A stretch of 64,000 nt of DNA, from the NCBI RefSeq assembly GCF_002979655.1, contig NZ_PCPG01000006.1, positions 87,700 to 151,699 of the forward strand, given 5' to 3'. Each line of letters opens with the position of its first letter. Positions within the stretch are counted from its first letter, which is position 1. The translations under genes were made by a program, and so were the position numbers. Shown piece by piece: positions 24,934 through 32,801 of the stretch. This DNA comes from Microbacterium sp. MYb45 (lineage in GTDB: Bacteria; Actinomycetota; Actinomycetes; Actinomycetales; Microbacteriaceae). The notes under the pieces were generated by a model, which saw only the letters and a program-made list of their open reading frames with translations, did not search any database and was not told where the DNA came from.

Positions 24934-26436
24934 ATGACTCGTACTATCCCGCACTTCGTGGGCGGATCGCTTCTCACCCCCGACTCCGGTCGCTTCGCCG
25001 ACGTGTTCGATCCGAGCACGGGTGCCGTGCAGGCGCGTGTGCCGCTGGCCTCCGCCGACGAGGTGCGCCGCGTGATCGCGAACGCCGAAGAGGCGCAGGT
25101 CGCCTGGGCCGCGACCAATCCCCAGAAGCGGGCCCGCGTGCTGCTGCGGTTCCTCGACCTGGTGCAGCGCGAGATGACCTCGCTGGCCGAATTGCTGGCG
25201 AGTGAGCACGGCAAGACGGTCGACGACGCGAAGGGCGACATCCAGCGCGGACTCGAGGTCATCGAGTTCTCCGCCGGAGCGCCGCATCTGCTGAAGGGCG
25301 AGTACTCGACGGGTGCCGGTACCGGCATCGACGTCTACTCGATGCGTCAGCCGCTCGGGGTGGTCGCCGCGATCACGCCCTTCAACTTCCCCGCGATGAT
25401 CCCGCTGTGGAAGGCCGGCCCCGCGCTCGCCGCGGGCAACGCGGTCGTGCTCAAGCCGAGTGAGCGCGACCCCTCCGTTCCGGTGCGCATCGCCGAGCTG
25501 TTCCTCGAGGCGGGCCTCCCGGCAGGGGTGCTCAACGTCGTGCACGGCGACAAGGAGGCCGTCGACGCACTGCTCACCGACGACCGCATCCGCGCCGTCG
25601 GGTTCGTCGGCTCCACGCCCATCGCCGAGTACATCTACGCGACCGCGACGGCGCACGGCAAGCGGGCTCAGTGCTTCGGCGGCGCGAAGAACCACATGAT
25701 CGTGATGCCGGATGCCGATCTCGACCAGGCCGTCGACGCGCTGATCGGTTCCGGATACGGCTCAGCGGGCGAGCGGTGCATGGCGATCTCGGTCGCGGTC
25801 CCGGTCGGGCAGGAGACGGCTGACGCGCTCGCCGCCAAGCTCACCGAGCGCGTGGCGCAACTGCGTATCGGACCCTCTCTCGCGACCGATGTCGACTACG
25901 GACCTCTGGTCACGCGGGCGGCCGTCGAGCGGGTCGAAGGCTACATCCAGCAGGGTATCGACGAGGGAGCGACGCTGCTCGCCGACGGCCGCGGGTTCGT
26001 CGTCGAAGGGCACGAGGAGGGCTTCTACCTCGGACCGACCCTGTTCGACCACGTCGCCACCGACATGGCGATCTATCGCGAGGAGATCTTCGGCCCGGTG
26101 CTGGTGATCGCCCGTGCCGCCGACTACGAGGAGGCGCTGCGGATGGCGTCCGAGCACGAGTACGGCAACGGTGTCGCGATCTTCACCCGCGACGGCGATG
26201 CCGCCCGCGACTTCGCCGCACGCGTCGAGGTCGGGATGGTCGGCGTGAACGTCCCGATCCCGGTGCCGATCGCGTACTACACGTTCGGCGGCTGGAAGCG
26301 CAGCGGCTTCGGCGACCTCAACCAGCACGGCACCGACGCCTTCCGCTTCTACACGAAGACCAAGACGGTGACGAGTCGTTGGCCCGCGGCGGGCATCCGC
26401 GACGGAGCCAGCTTCGTCATCCCCACCATGCACTGA
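24934..26436 (+). CDS. mmsA: Methylmalonate-semialdehyde dehydrogenase (CoA-acylating)
   Basis: 500 residues, family length. It converts methylmalonate semialdehyde to propionyl-CoA, CO2 and NADH at the end of valine (and thymine) breakdown. The catalytic cysteine is C282 in SAGERCMAIS. The CoA-dependent subgroup is shown by ITPFNFPAMIPLWKAGPALA and by CFGGAKNHMIV where hydrolytic ALDHs have a Glu (ELGGK). First gene of the operon with an acyl-CoA dehydrogenase, mmsB and an enoyl-CoA hydratase. Confidence 0.95.
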   Translation: MTRTIPHFVGGSLLTPDSGRFADVFDPSTGAVQARVPLASADEVRRVIANAEEAQVAWAATNPQKRARVLLRFLDLVQREMTSLAELLASEHGKTVDDAKGDIQRGLEVIEFSAGAPHLLKGEYSTGAGTGIDVYSMRQPLGVVAAITPFNFPAMIPLWKAGPALAAGNAVVLKPSERDPSVPVRIAELFLEAGLPAGVLNVVHGDKEAVDALLTDDRIRAVGFVGSTPIAEYIYATATAHGKRAQCFGGAKNHMIVMPDADLDQAVDALIGSGYGSAGERCMAISVAVPVGQETADALAAKLTERVAQLRIGPSLATDVDYGPLVTRAAVERVEGYIQQGIDEGATLLADGRGFVVEGHEEGFYLGPTLFDHVATDMAIYREEIFGPVLVIARAADYEEALRMASEHEYGNGVAIFTRDGDAARDFAARVEVGMVGVNVPIPVPIAYYTFGGWKRSGFGDLNQHGTDAFRFYTKTKTVTSRWPAAGIRDGASFVIPTMH

Positions 26437-26474
26437 TCCCCACGTCCCGGCACGAGATCCCACAAGGACAAGCG

Positions 26475-27656
26475 ATGACCATGACCACCGTCACCACCAC
26501 CGCCGAGGAGCGCGAGGCGATCCTCAGCGCCGTCCGCGAGTTCGCCGAGGCCGAGCTCGCCCCCTTCGCCGCCGAGCGCGACGAGAAGCACATCTTCCCG
26601 CGCGAGTCGCTGAACCGCGGCGGAGAGCTGGGGCTCGGCGGCATCTATGTGCGCGAGGACTTCGGCGGCGCCGGCCTCAGTCGCAGCGACACCGTCGCGA
26701 TCTTCGAGGAACTCGCCAAGGGCGACCCGGCGGTCGCCGCGTACATCTCGATCCACAACATGGTCGTGTGGATGATCGACTCCTACGGCGACGACACGCA
26801 GCGCGAGACGTGGCTGCCGCCGCTCACCGCGATGCAGGAGTTCGGCGGCTACTGCCTCACCGAGCCCGGCGTCGGCTCCGATGCCGCCAACGTCGCCACC
26901 AGCGCGGTCCGCGAGGGCGACGACTACGTGCTCACCGGGATGAAGCAGTTCATCTCCGGTGCCGGCGAGGCCGCCGTGTACGTCGTGATGGCGCGCACAG
27001 GGGAGCCCGGCGCCCGGGGCATCAGCGCATTCCTGGTTCCCGGCGACGCCGAGGGTCTGAGCTTCGGTCCGCTCGAGAAGAAGATGGGCTGGCATGCGCA
27101 GCCGACCCGACAGGTGATCTTCGACGGCGTCCGTGTCCCGGCATCCGCGATGCTCGGCGACGAGGGGCGGGGGTTCGCGATCGCGATGTCGGCGCTCAAC
27201 GGCGGTCGCCTCAACATCGCCGCCTGCTCGCTCGGCGGCGCGGAGTGGGCACTCGACAAGGCGGTGCGGTACGTGCACGAGCGAGTCGCGTTCGGCGAGC
27301 CGCTCGCCGAGAAGCAGTCGATCCTGTTCGCGATCGCCGACATGCGCACCGAACTGCACGCCGCCCGGCTGATGGTGCGCGACGGCGCCCAGGCCGTCGA
27401 CGAGCAGGCACCCGACGCCACCATGCGCTGCGCGATGGCCAAGCGCTTCGCCACAGACGCCGGCTTCGACGTCGCCAACCGGGCGCTGCAGCTGCACGGC
27501 GGCTACGGGTATCTGCAGGACTACGGGATCGAGCGGGTCGTCCGCGACCTGCGGGTGCACCAGATCCTGGAGGGGACGAACGAGATCATGCGACTGATCG
27601 TCGGACGCGAGATGCTGCGACCCGCGGGTTCGAGCTCGATGCGGAGCGCATCATGA
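26475..27656 (+). CDS. Acyl-CoA dehydrogenase, probably isobutyryl-CoA dehydrogenase
   Basis: 393 residues from ATG 26475. Full acyl-CoA dehydrogenase fold: YCLTEPGVGSDAANVATSAV (FAD/substrate loop), FGPLEKKMGWHAQPTRQVIF, and the C-terminal HQILEGTNEIMRLIVGREML with the catalytic Glu in QILEGT. Context with mmsA and mmsB points to oxidation of isobutyryl-CoA to methacrylyl-CoA, with electrons passed to ETF (genes 3.4 kb downstream). Its stop overlaps the mmsB ATG (ATGA). Confidence 0.92.
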   Translation: MTMTTVTTTAEEREAILSAVREFAEAELAPFAAERDEKHIFPRESLNRGGELGLGGIYVREDFGGAGLSRSDTVAIFEELAKGDPAVAAYISIHNMVVWMIDSYGDDTQRETWLPPLTAMQEFGGYCLTEPGVGSDAANVATSAVREGDDYVLTGMKQFISGAGEAAVYVVMARTGEPGARGISAFLVPGDAEGLSFGPLEKKMGWHAQPTRQVIFDGVRVPASAMLGDEGRGFAIAMSALNGGRLNIAACSLGGAEWALDKAVRYVHERVAFGEPLAEKQSILFAIADMRTELHAARLMVRDGAQAVDEQAPDATMRCAMAKRFATDAGFDVANRALQLHGGYGYLQDYGIERVVRDLRVHQILEGTNEIMRLIVGREMLRPAGSSSMRSAS

Positions 27657-28558
27657 CCGTGTCGTCCTCGAAAGCGGTCGTCGCTTTTCTCGGCCTCGGA
27701 CACATGGGTCTGCCGATGGCGAAGAACCTCGTCGCCGCCGGCCATGAGGTGCACGGCTTCGATCTCGTGCCCGCGGCCATCGAGGCCGCGCAGGCTGCCG
27801 GCATCCCCGTGGCGGCGAGCGGGGCGGATGCCGTGGCGCATGCGGATGTCGTCATCACGATGTTCCCCGCGGGGAAGCACGTGATCGAGGCGTATCGCAC
27901 GGAGCTGCTCGCGGCCGCGCGACCGGACACCCTCTTCATCGAGTCGTCCACCATCGCGGTCGACGAGGCCCGCGCGGCCCACGCACTGGCGCTCGCCGCG
28001 GGACACCGCAACGTCGACGCCCCGGTCTCGGGCGGGGTCGTGGGGGCCGAGAACGGCACCCTCGCGTTCATGGTGGGCGGATCCGACGACGACTTCGCCG
28101 CGGCGCTCCCGCTGCTGGAGGTCATGGGTGCGCGCATCGTGCACTGCGGTGGTCCCGGGCTCGGCCAGGCGGCGAAGGTCTGCAACAACATGGTGCTCGC
28201 GGTCTCGCAGATCGCCGTCGCCGAGGCCTTCGTGCTGGGGGAGCGGCTCGGGCTCGAGCACCAGGCGCTGTTCGACGTCGTCTCGCAGGCATCCGGACAG
28301 TGCTGGTCGATCACGACCAACTGCCCTGTTCCCGGGCCTGTGCCCACGAGCCCGGCCAACCGCGACTATCAGCCCGGCTTCGCGGGGGCGCTCATGGCGA
28401 AGGACCTCGGCCTTGCGCTGCAGGCCATCGAGCAGACCTCGACGGATGCCCGCATGGGCCGGCTCGCGCAGGAGCTGTATGCCGCCTTCGCCGCGGGGGA
28501 TGGCGCGGGGCGGGACTTCTCCGGCATCATCACCGACATCCGCGACGGCGTCGTGTGA
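27653..28558 (+). CDS. mmsB: 3-Hydroxyisobutyrate dehydrogenase
   Basis: 301 residues of the beta-hydroxyacid dehydrogenase family. NAD-binding [20 protein letters not shown] at the N-terminus, the substrate loop [22 protein letters not shown], and the catalytic lysine in AAKVCNNM. It oxidises 3-hydroxyisobutyrate to methylmalonate semialdehyde, the substrate of MmsA. Translationally coupled to the acyl-CoA dehydrogenase (4-base overlap). Confidence 0.94.
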   Translation: MTVSSSKAVVAFLGLGHMGLPMAKNLVAAGHEVHGFDLVPAAIEAAQAAGIPVAASGADAVAHADVVITMFPAGKHVIEAYRTELLAAARPDTLFIESSTIAVDEARAAHALALAAGHRNVDAPVSGGVVGAENGTLAFMVGGSDDDFAAALPLLEVMGARIVHCGGPGLGQAAKVCNNMVLAVSQIAVAEAFVLGERLGLEHQALFDVVSQASGQCWSITTNCPVPGPVPTSPANRDYQPGFAGALMAKDLGLALQAIEQTSTDARMGRLAQELYAAFAAGDGAGRDFSGIITDIRDGVV

Positions 28559-28586
28559 TGATCGGTACTTCGACGGAGAGGGCGAT

Positions 28587-29363
28587 ATGACCGAGTACGA
28601 GACGATCCTGGTCGAGCAGCGCGGACGAGTGGGGTGGATCACCCTGAACCGTCCCGAGGCGCTGAACGCGTTGAACAGCCGGCTTGCCGAGGAGGTCACC
28701 GCCGCCGCCGTCGCTTTCGATGCCGACGAGGGTGTGGGAGCCATCGTGGTCACCGGCTCGGAGAAGGCTTTCGCCGCCGGTGCCGACATCAAGGAGATGG
28801 AGGGCATGTCCGCTGCGGAGATGATCGAGACGGACCACTTCGGCGTCTGGCATGAGTTCGCCGCCGTGCGCACTCCGGTGATCGCGGCCGTCTCCGGGTT
28901 CGCCCTCGGCGGCGGGTGCGAGTTGGCGATGATGTGCGACATCATCCTGGCCGCCGACAACGCCAAGTTCGGTCAGCCCGAGATCAACCTCGGCGTCATC
29001 CCGGGCATGGGCGGCACGCAGCGCCTGATCCGCGCGGTCGGCTACTACAAGGCGGCCGAACTGGTGCTCTCCGGGCGCTTCATGGGCGCCGAAGAAGCAG
29101 AACGTGCCGGGCTCGTGTCCCGCGTCGTGCCGACATCCGATCTCCTCGCCGAGGCGACGAAGCTGTCCGACACGATCGCCTCGAAGTCGCTGCCTTCGGT
29201 GTACGCCGCGAAGGCCGCGCTGGATGCCGCGATGGAGACGACCCTGGCCGAAGGCCTCGCACACGAGAAGCAGGCGTTCGCCACGCTGTTCGACACCGCT
29301 GATCAGAAGGAGGGCATGTCGGCCTTCCGGGAGAAGCGGTCGCCCGACTTCCAGAACCGCTGA
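28587..29363 (+). CDS. Enoyl-CoA hydratase
   Basis: 258 residues of the crotonase family: [30 protein letters not shown], the first catalytic Glu in [11 protein letters not shown] and the second in PGMGGTQRL. Both Glu residues are present, so it is a true hydratase, probably hydrating methacrylyl-CoA here. A separate 3-hydroxyisobutyryl-CoA hydrolase, needed between this step and MmsB, is not visible in the window. Last gene of the operon, 28 bases after mmsB. Confidence 0.9.
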   Translation: MTEYETILVEQRGRVGWITLNRPEALNALNSRLAEEVTAAAVAFDADEGVGAIVVTGSEKAFAAGADIKEMEGMSAAEMIETDHFGVWHEFAAVRTPVIAAVSGFALGGGCELAMMCDIILAADNAKFGQPEINLGVIPGMGGTQRLIRAVGYYKAAELVLSGRFMGAEEAERAGLVSRVVPTSDLLAEATKLSDTIASKSLPSVYAAKAALDAAMETTLAEGLAHEKQAFATLFDTADQKEGMSAFREKRSPDFQNR

Positions 29364-29370
29364 TCCGCCC

Positions 29371-29456
29371 GTGCACAACTCCTCAGAAAAGTCGTCGGGC
29401 TGGCCGCCGCGCCGCCTCGGCGCTCACGTCGCGAGGATTCTTGCGGAGTTGTGCAC
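29371..29456. repeat. Palindromic intergenic element GTGCACAACTCC...GGAGTTGTGCAC
   Basis: A perfect 12-base inverted repeat (29371-29382 and 29445-29456) with a 62-base interior, itself partly symmetric (CAGAA near the left arm, TTCTTGC near the right). It fills almost exactly the gap between two convergent genes. It looks like a dispersed REP-type element and may act as a bidirectional terminator. Confidence 0.6.
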
Positions 29457-29460
29457 CGCC

Positions 29461-29904
29461 TCAGTCGCGGAGGGCGTCGACGATCTTCGTGATGCGGCGC
29501 TCGCGCGTCGCGTCCTGCTTCGCGTCGGTGACGGAGCGCGCGTGCTCCTTGCGGGCGGAGTAGGACAGGGCGTCGAAAGCGGCGCGCACCCCGGGGTCGG
29601 CATCCAGGGCCGCGGCGAGCTCGGGCGGAACGTCGACCGTGCGCTCGGCCGAATCCACGCGGATCACGGCATCGACCTCCTGGTCGATCTCGAGTCCGAG
29701 GTCGGCGCGCACGGCTTTGCTGAAGCCGATCATGTTCTCGCTGCCCATGCGGGCCACGCGCAGTCGCGCCGTGCGTCCGCCGATGGTGACGGCCACGGGG
29801 AAGGCCTTGCCGGCACCGAGCGACGCGACCTGCTCGTCCGTGAGCAGGATCGCCGCAGCAGGGCCGCGGCCGGTGAGGACGGTGTGCAGCCGCAGTTCGC
29901 TCAT
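29461..29904 (-). CDS. DUF1905/YdeI-OmpD-associated family protein
   Basis: 147 residues from ATG 29904. N-terminal DUF1905 barrel (AAAILLTDEQVASLGAGKAFPV, then GGRTARLRVARMGSENMIGFSK) and a C-terminal YdeI/OmpD-associated helical segment (FDALSYSARKEHARSVTDAK, TRERRITKIVDAL). This pairing is common in bacteria; YdeI is linked to stress and peptide resistance, but the molecular role is unknown. Overlaps the upstream SRPBCC gene by 4 bases. Confidence 0.87.
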   Translation of the reverse strand: MSELRLHTVLTGRGPAAAILLTDEQVASLGAGKAFPVAVTIGGRTARLRVARMGSENMIGFSKAVRADLGLEIDQEVDAVIRVDSAERTVDVPPELAAALDADPGVRAAFDALSYSARKEHARSVTDAKQDATRERRITKIVDALRD

Positions 29905-30371
29905 GCCGAAAGAGTACGCCCGGGAGCCTCGAATTCGGCGGCGAGAACGGCGTTGCGCTCCACGATCAGTCGGCGCATGTACGCGCGCAGGAACATCGCG
30001 TCGACAACGCGGCCGAGCGGCCCCAGCGGCGAATGGAAAGTCACGGTGTCGTGCATGAGCGTGCCGGCCGGATGCTCCTCGAACCGGTGCTCGTGCAGGA
30101 AATCCCGGAAGGGGCCGGCGATCTGGCGGTCCGAGAACCCGCGCGGGGGATCGACGTCGAACACGATCGACCGCAGGCGGAAGGGGATGCCGAAGTGGCG
30201 CGCCCGCCACGTCGCCGTCGAGCCCTCGGTGAAGACCCCGCCCGACGGCGCTTCGATCATCGTCTCGCCGTACCGGGCCATGCTCTTCACGTGGAGCCCG
30301 GGGTCGAGCGAGGCGGCGAACACCTCGGCCGGCGGGGCCGCGACGACCGTCTCGAGCGTGAACCGCGCCAT
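29901..30371 (-). CDS. SRPBCC (START-like) ligand-binding protein
   Basis: 156 residues, opening with the family signature RFTLETVVAAPPAEVFAASLDPGLH and ending with a long helix (GRVVDAMFLRAYMRRLIVERN). HRFEEHPAGTLMHDTVTFHSPLGPLG-type strands (residues ~95-125) are typical of bacterial cyclase/dehydrase-like or YndB-like lipid/small-molecule carriers. It is the middle gene of a leftward trio after the MarR regulator (1 base apart) and before the YdeI-like gene. Confidence 0.83.
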   Translation of the reverse strand: MARFTLETVVAAPPAEVFAASLDPGLHVKSMARYGETMIEAPSGGVFTEGSTATWRARHFGIPFRLRSIVFDVDPPRGFSDRQIAGPFRDFLHEHRFEEHPAGTLMHDTVTFHSPLGPLGRVVDAMFLRAYMRRLIVERNAVLAAEFEAPGRTLSA

Positions 30372-30372
30372 G

Positions 30373-30909
30373 TCAGAGGGCGTCGGGCTGTGGACGCGGA
30401 TCGGCGAAGTCTCCGGCGTCCTTGCGCAGGCGGGCGACGATCGCGACGAGCTCGGCGGCGTCGTCGCGGCTCATGCCGGGGTCGGCGAAGACCTCGGAGT
30501 TCAGCGCCTGGGTGGCCCGTTCGACCAGCTCTCGACCGGCATCCGTGAGTGCGAGGAGTGCGGCGCGTCCGTCGTGCGGATGCGGCTCCCTGGCGATGAG
30601 CCCGTCGCGGACCAGGCGTTCCGCCGTGCTGGTCACCGTCGTCGGATGCACCTGGAGGCGGGCGACCACGCTCGACAGGGGGAGGCGGCCGGCGCGGCTG
30701 AACGCCAGCAGGCGCAGCACCTCGAACCGGGCGAAGCTGAGCGCGAACGGCTTCAGCGCCGCATCGACCCGGGCGAGCAGCAGCTGCTGAGCGCGCATGA
30801 CAGACGTGACCAGCGCCATGCCGTCGGCGGCATCCGTCCATCCGTGGGCGACCCACTGCCGCTTGGCTTCGGCGAGCGGGTCGATGGGGAGCGGACGGGG
30901 TCGGACCAT
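30373..30909 (-). CDS. MarR family transcriptional regulator
   Basis: 178 residues from ATG 30909. Winged helix in the middle: LPLSSVVARLQVHPTTVTSTAERLVRDGLI then the wing REPHPHDGRAALLALTDAGR (each shown in part). It leads the operon MarR-SRPBCC-YdeI and is divergent from etfB with 140 bases between starts. It could therefore control itself, its two partners and possibly etfBA. Ligand unknown. Confidence 0.88.
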   Translation of the reverse strand: MVRPRPLPIDPLAEAKRQWVAHGWTDAADGMALVTSVMRAQQLLLARVDAALKPFALSFARFEVLRLLAFSRAGRLPLSSVVARLQVHPTTVTSTAERLVRDGLIAREPHPHDGRAALLALTDAGRELVERATQALNSEVFADPGMSRDDAAELVAIVARLRKDAGDFADPRPQPDAL

Positions 30910-31049
30910 TTCTCCACGGTACTGGCGGGAGGGCATCGGGCGGCGACGGCGCGCGATGCATCCGATGTCGCCAGCCGTGACTCCCAGTCGCAGGGAGATT
31001 GGAACTCAGTATCGCCGTCTAGAATTGCAGCAGTCGTGAGGAGCATTCG

Positions 31050-31826
31050 ATGAAGATCTTCGTCCTGGTCAAAGAGGTGCCGGACACCTATGGCGATCGC
31101 AAGCTGAATCTCGAGACCGGACTCGCCGATCGTGCGGCCGGCGATGTCGTCCTCGACGAGATCACCGAGCGGGCGCTCGAGGTCGCGCTCAGCTACGCCG
31201 ACAAGAACGAGGGCACGGAGGTCGTCGCCTTGTCGATGGCTCCCGCCGGCTCGACCGCCTCGGTGCGCCGGGCACTCGCGATCGGCGCCGCATCGGCCGT
31301 GCACATCGCCGACGAACAGCTCGCCGGCGCCGACCTCGGTCTCACCGCCGAAGTGCTGGCCGCGGCCATCCGCCGCGGCGCGCCCGATCTCGTGATCACC
31401 GGCAACCTGTCGACTGACGGCTCCGGAGGCGTCATCCCGGCGATGCTCGCCGAGCACCTCGGATTCGCCCAGGCCACCGCGCTCAGCTCCGTGGAGATCA
31501 CCGACTCCGAGGTCTCCGGCACCCGCGCCGCCGACGCCGGCGGGCAGCCTGTCTCGGCCCCGCTGCCCGCGGTGATCTCGATCACCGAGGCGCTCCCCGA
31601 TGCACGCTTCCCCAACTTCAAGGGCATCATGGCGGCGAAGAAGAAGCCCCTCGAGGTGCTCTCGCTCGCCGACCTCGACGTCTCGGCAGATCCGTCCGCC
31701 GCTCCGCGGACGATCATGACCGCCGTGTCCGAGAAGCCCCCGCGCGCCGCCGGCGTGAAGATCACCGATGAAGGCGACGCGGCCGACAAGCTCGTCGAGT
31801 ACCTCGTGCAGAACAGGCTGGTGTGA
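31050..31826 (+). CDS. etfB: Electron transfer flavoprotein beta subunit
   Basis: 258 residues. MKIFVLVKEVPDTYGDRKL opening, AMP-binding region and the ETF-beta signature near ALPAVISITEALPDARFPNF (LPAVISITE in the family). With EtfA it accepts electrons from acyl-CoA dehydrogenases and passes them to the respiratory chain. ATG 31050 follows GGAGCA. Forms an operon with etfA (1 base between stop and start) and the cytochrome b-like gene. Confidence 0.96.
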   Translation: MKIFVLVKEVPDTYGDRKLNLETGLADRAAGDVVLDEITERALEVALSYADKNEGTEVVALSMAPAGSTASVRRALAIGAASAVHIADEQLAGADLGLTAEVLAAAIRRGAPDLVITGNLSTDGSGGVIPAMLAEHLGFAQATALSSVEITDSEVSGTRAADAGGQPVSAPLPAVISITEALPDARFPNFKGIMAAKKKPLEVLSLADLDVSADPSAAPRTIMTAVSEKPPRAAGVKITDEGDAADKLVEYLVQNRLV

Positions 31827-31827
31827 G

Positions 31828-32799
31828 ATGACTTCGTCCGAGAACCCGATCCTCGTCCTCATCGACGTCGACCCGTCCGGCTACGTCGCGAGCAGCACGG
31901 CGGCGCTCATCGGTGCGGCCTCGACGATCGGCTCGCCCGTGGCGCTCATCGTCGGTGGCAGCCCGGCCGCGGTGGATCAGGCCGCTGCGGCAGGAGCATC
32001 GGTCGTGCTCACCGCCGACGGCGACCCGTCCGTGCTCACCGTGCCGATCGTGGATGCCCTCCAGGCCGCGGCCGCACAGGTGCGCCCCGATGCGGTGCTG
32101 ATCTCGAACTCGATCACCGGCCGCGATGTCGCCGGGCGCTTCGCGGCGCGCACGAAGAGCGCGCTGTCGGTGGATGCCGTGGGGGTCTCCCGTGACGATG
32201 AGGGGATCGTCGCCCACCACTCCGTCTACGGCGGGGCGTACCTCGTCGACTCGGCTGCCACCTTCGGTACTCCGGTGATCACGGTGCGTCAGGGCGCGGT
32301 GGATGCACGTGCCGAAGCCGTGCCGTCGCACTCGGTCGAGGTGCTCGACGTCATCCCGTCCGGCGCGGTCGCCGCGACGGCCGGTCCGGTCGAGGCGGTC
32401 GAGGTCGCCTCCTCCCGCCCCGAGCTGCGCGGGGCCACGCGAGTCGTCTCCGGTGGACGCGGTCTCGCGTCGAAGGAGAAGTTCGTGCTCGTCGAAGAGC
32501 TCGCCGATGCGCTCGGCGCTGCCGTCGGTGCGTCCAGAGCCGCCGTCGACGCGGGATACATCCCGCAGTCGCACCAGGTCGGTCAGACCGGCGTCTCGGT
32601 GTCTCCGCAGCTGTATGTCGCTCTCGGCATCTCGGGTGCGATCCAGCACCGCGCGGGCATGCAGACCTCCAAGAACATCGTCGCGATCAACAAGGACCCG
32701 GAGGCACCGATCTTCGACGTCGCCGACTTCGGCATCGTCGGGGACGTGTTCGCGGTGGTCCCGAAGGTGATCGCCGCCCTCGAGGCGCGGAAGAAGTAG
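31828..32799 (+). CDS. etfA: Electron transfer flavoprotein alpha subunit
   Basis: 323 residues. The C-terminal FAD domain is complete: [52 protein letters not shown], then [20 protein letters not shown]. The N-terminal half binds EtfB. The next gene begins 2 bases after the stop, a tight coupling to a membrane cytochrome b-like protein instead of the usual ETF:quinone oxidoreductase. Confidence 0.96.
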   Translation: MTSSENPILVLIDVDPSGYVASSTAALIGAASTIGSPVALIVGGSPAAVDQAAAAGASVVLTADGDPSVLTVPIVDALQAAAAQVRPDAVLISNSITGRDVAGRFAARTKSALSVDAVGVSRDDEGIVAHHSVYGGAYLVDSAATFGTPVITVRQGAVDARAEAVPSHSVEVLDVIPSGAVAATAGPVEAVEVASSRPELRGATRVVSGGRGLASKEKFVLVEELADALGAAVGASRAAVDAGYIPQSHQVGQTGVSVSPQLYVALGISGAIQHRAGMQTSKNIVAINKDPEAPIFDVADFGIVGDVFAVVPKVIAALEARKK

Positions 32800-32801
32800 T
32801 C

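Noticed and set aside
26768..27652. Long in-frame extension upstream of mmsB
   Set aside because: It lies in a wrong frame of the acyl-CoA dehydrogenase gene; mmsB similarity begins at ATG 27653 with a 4-base overlap.
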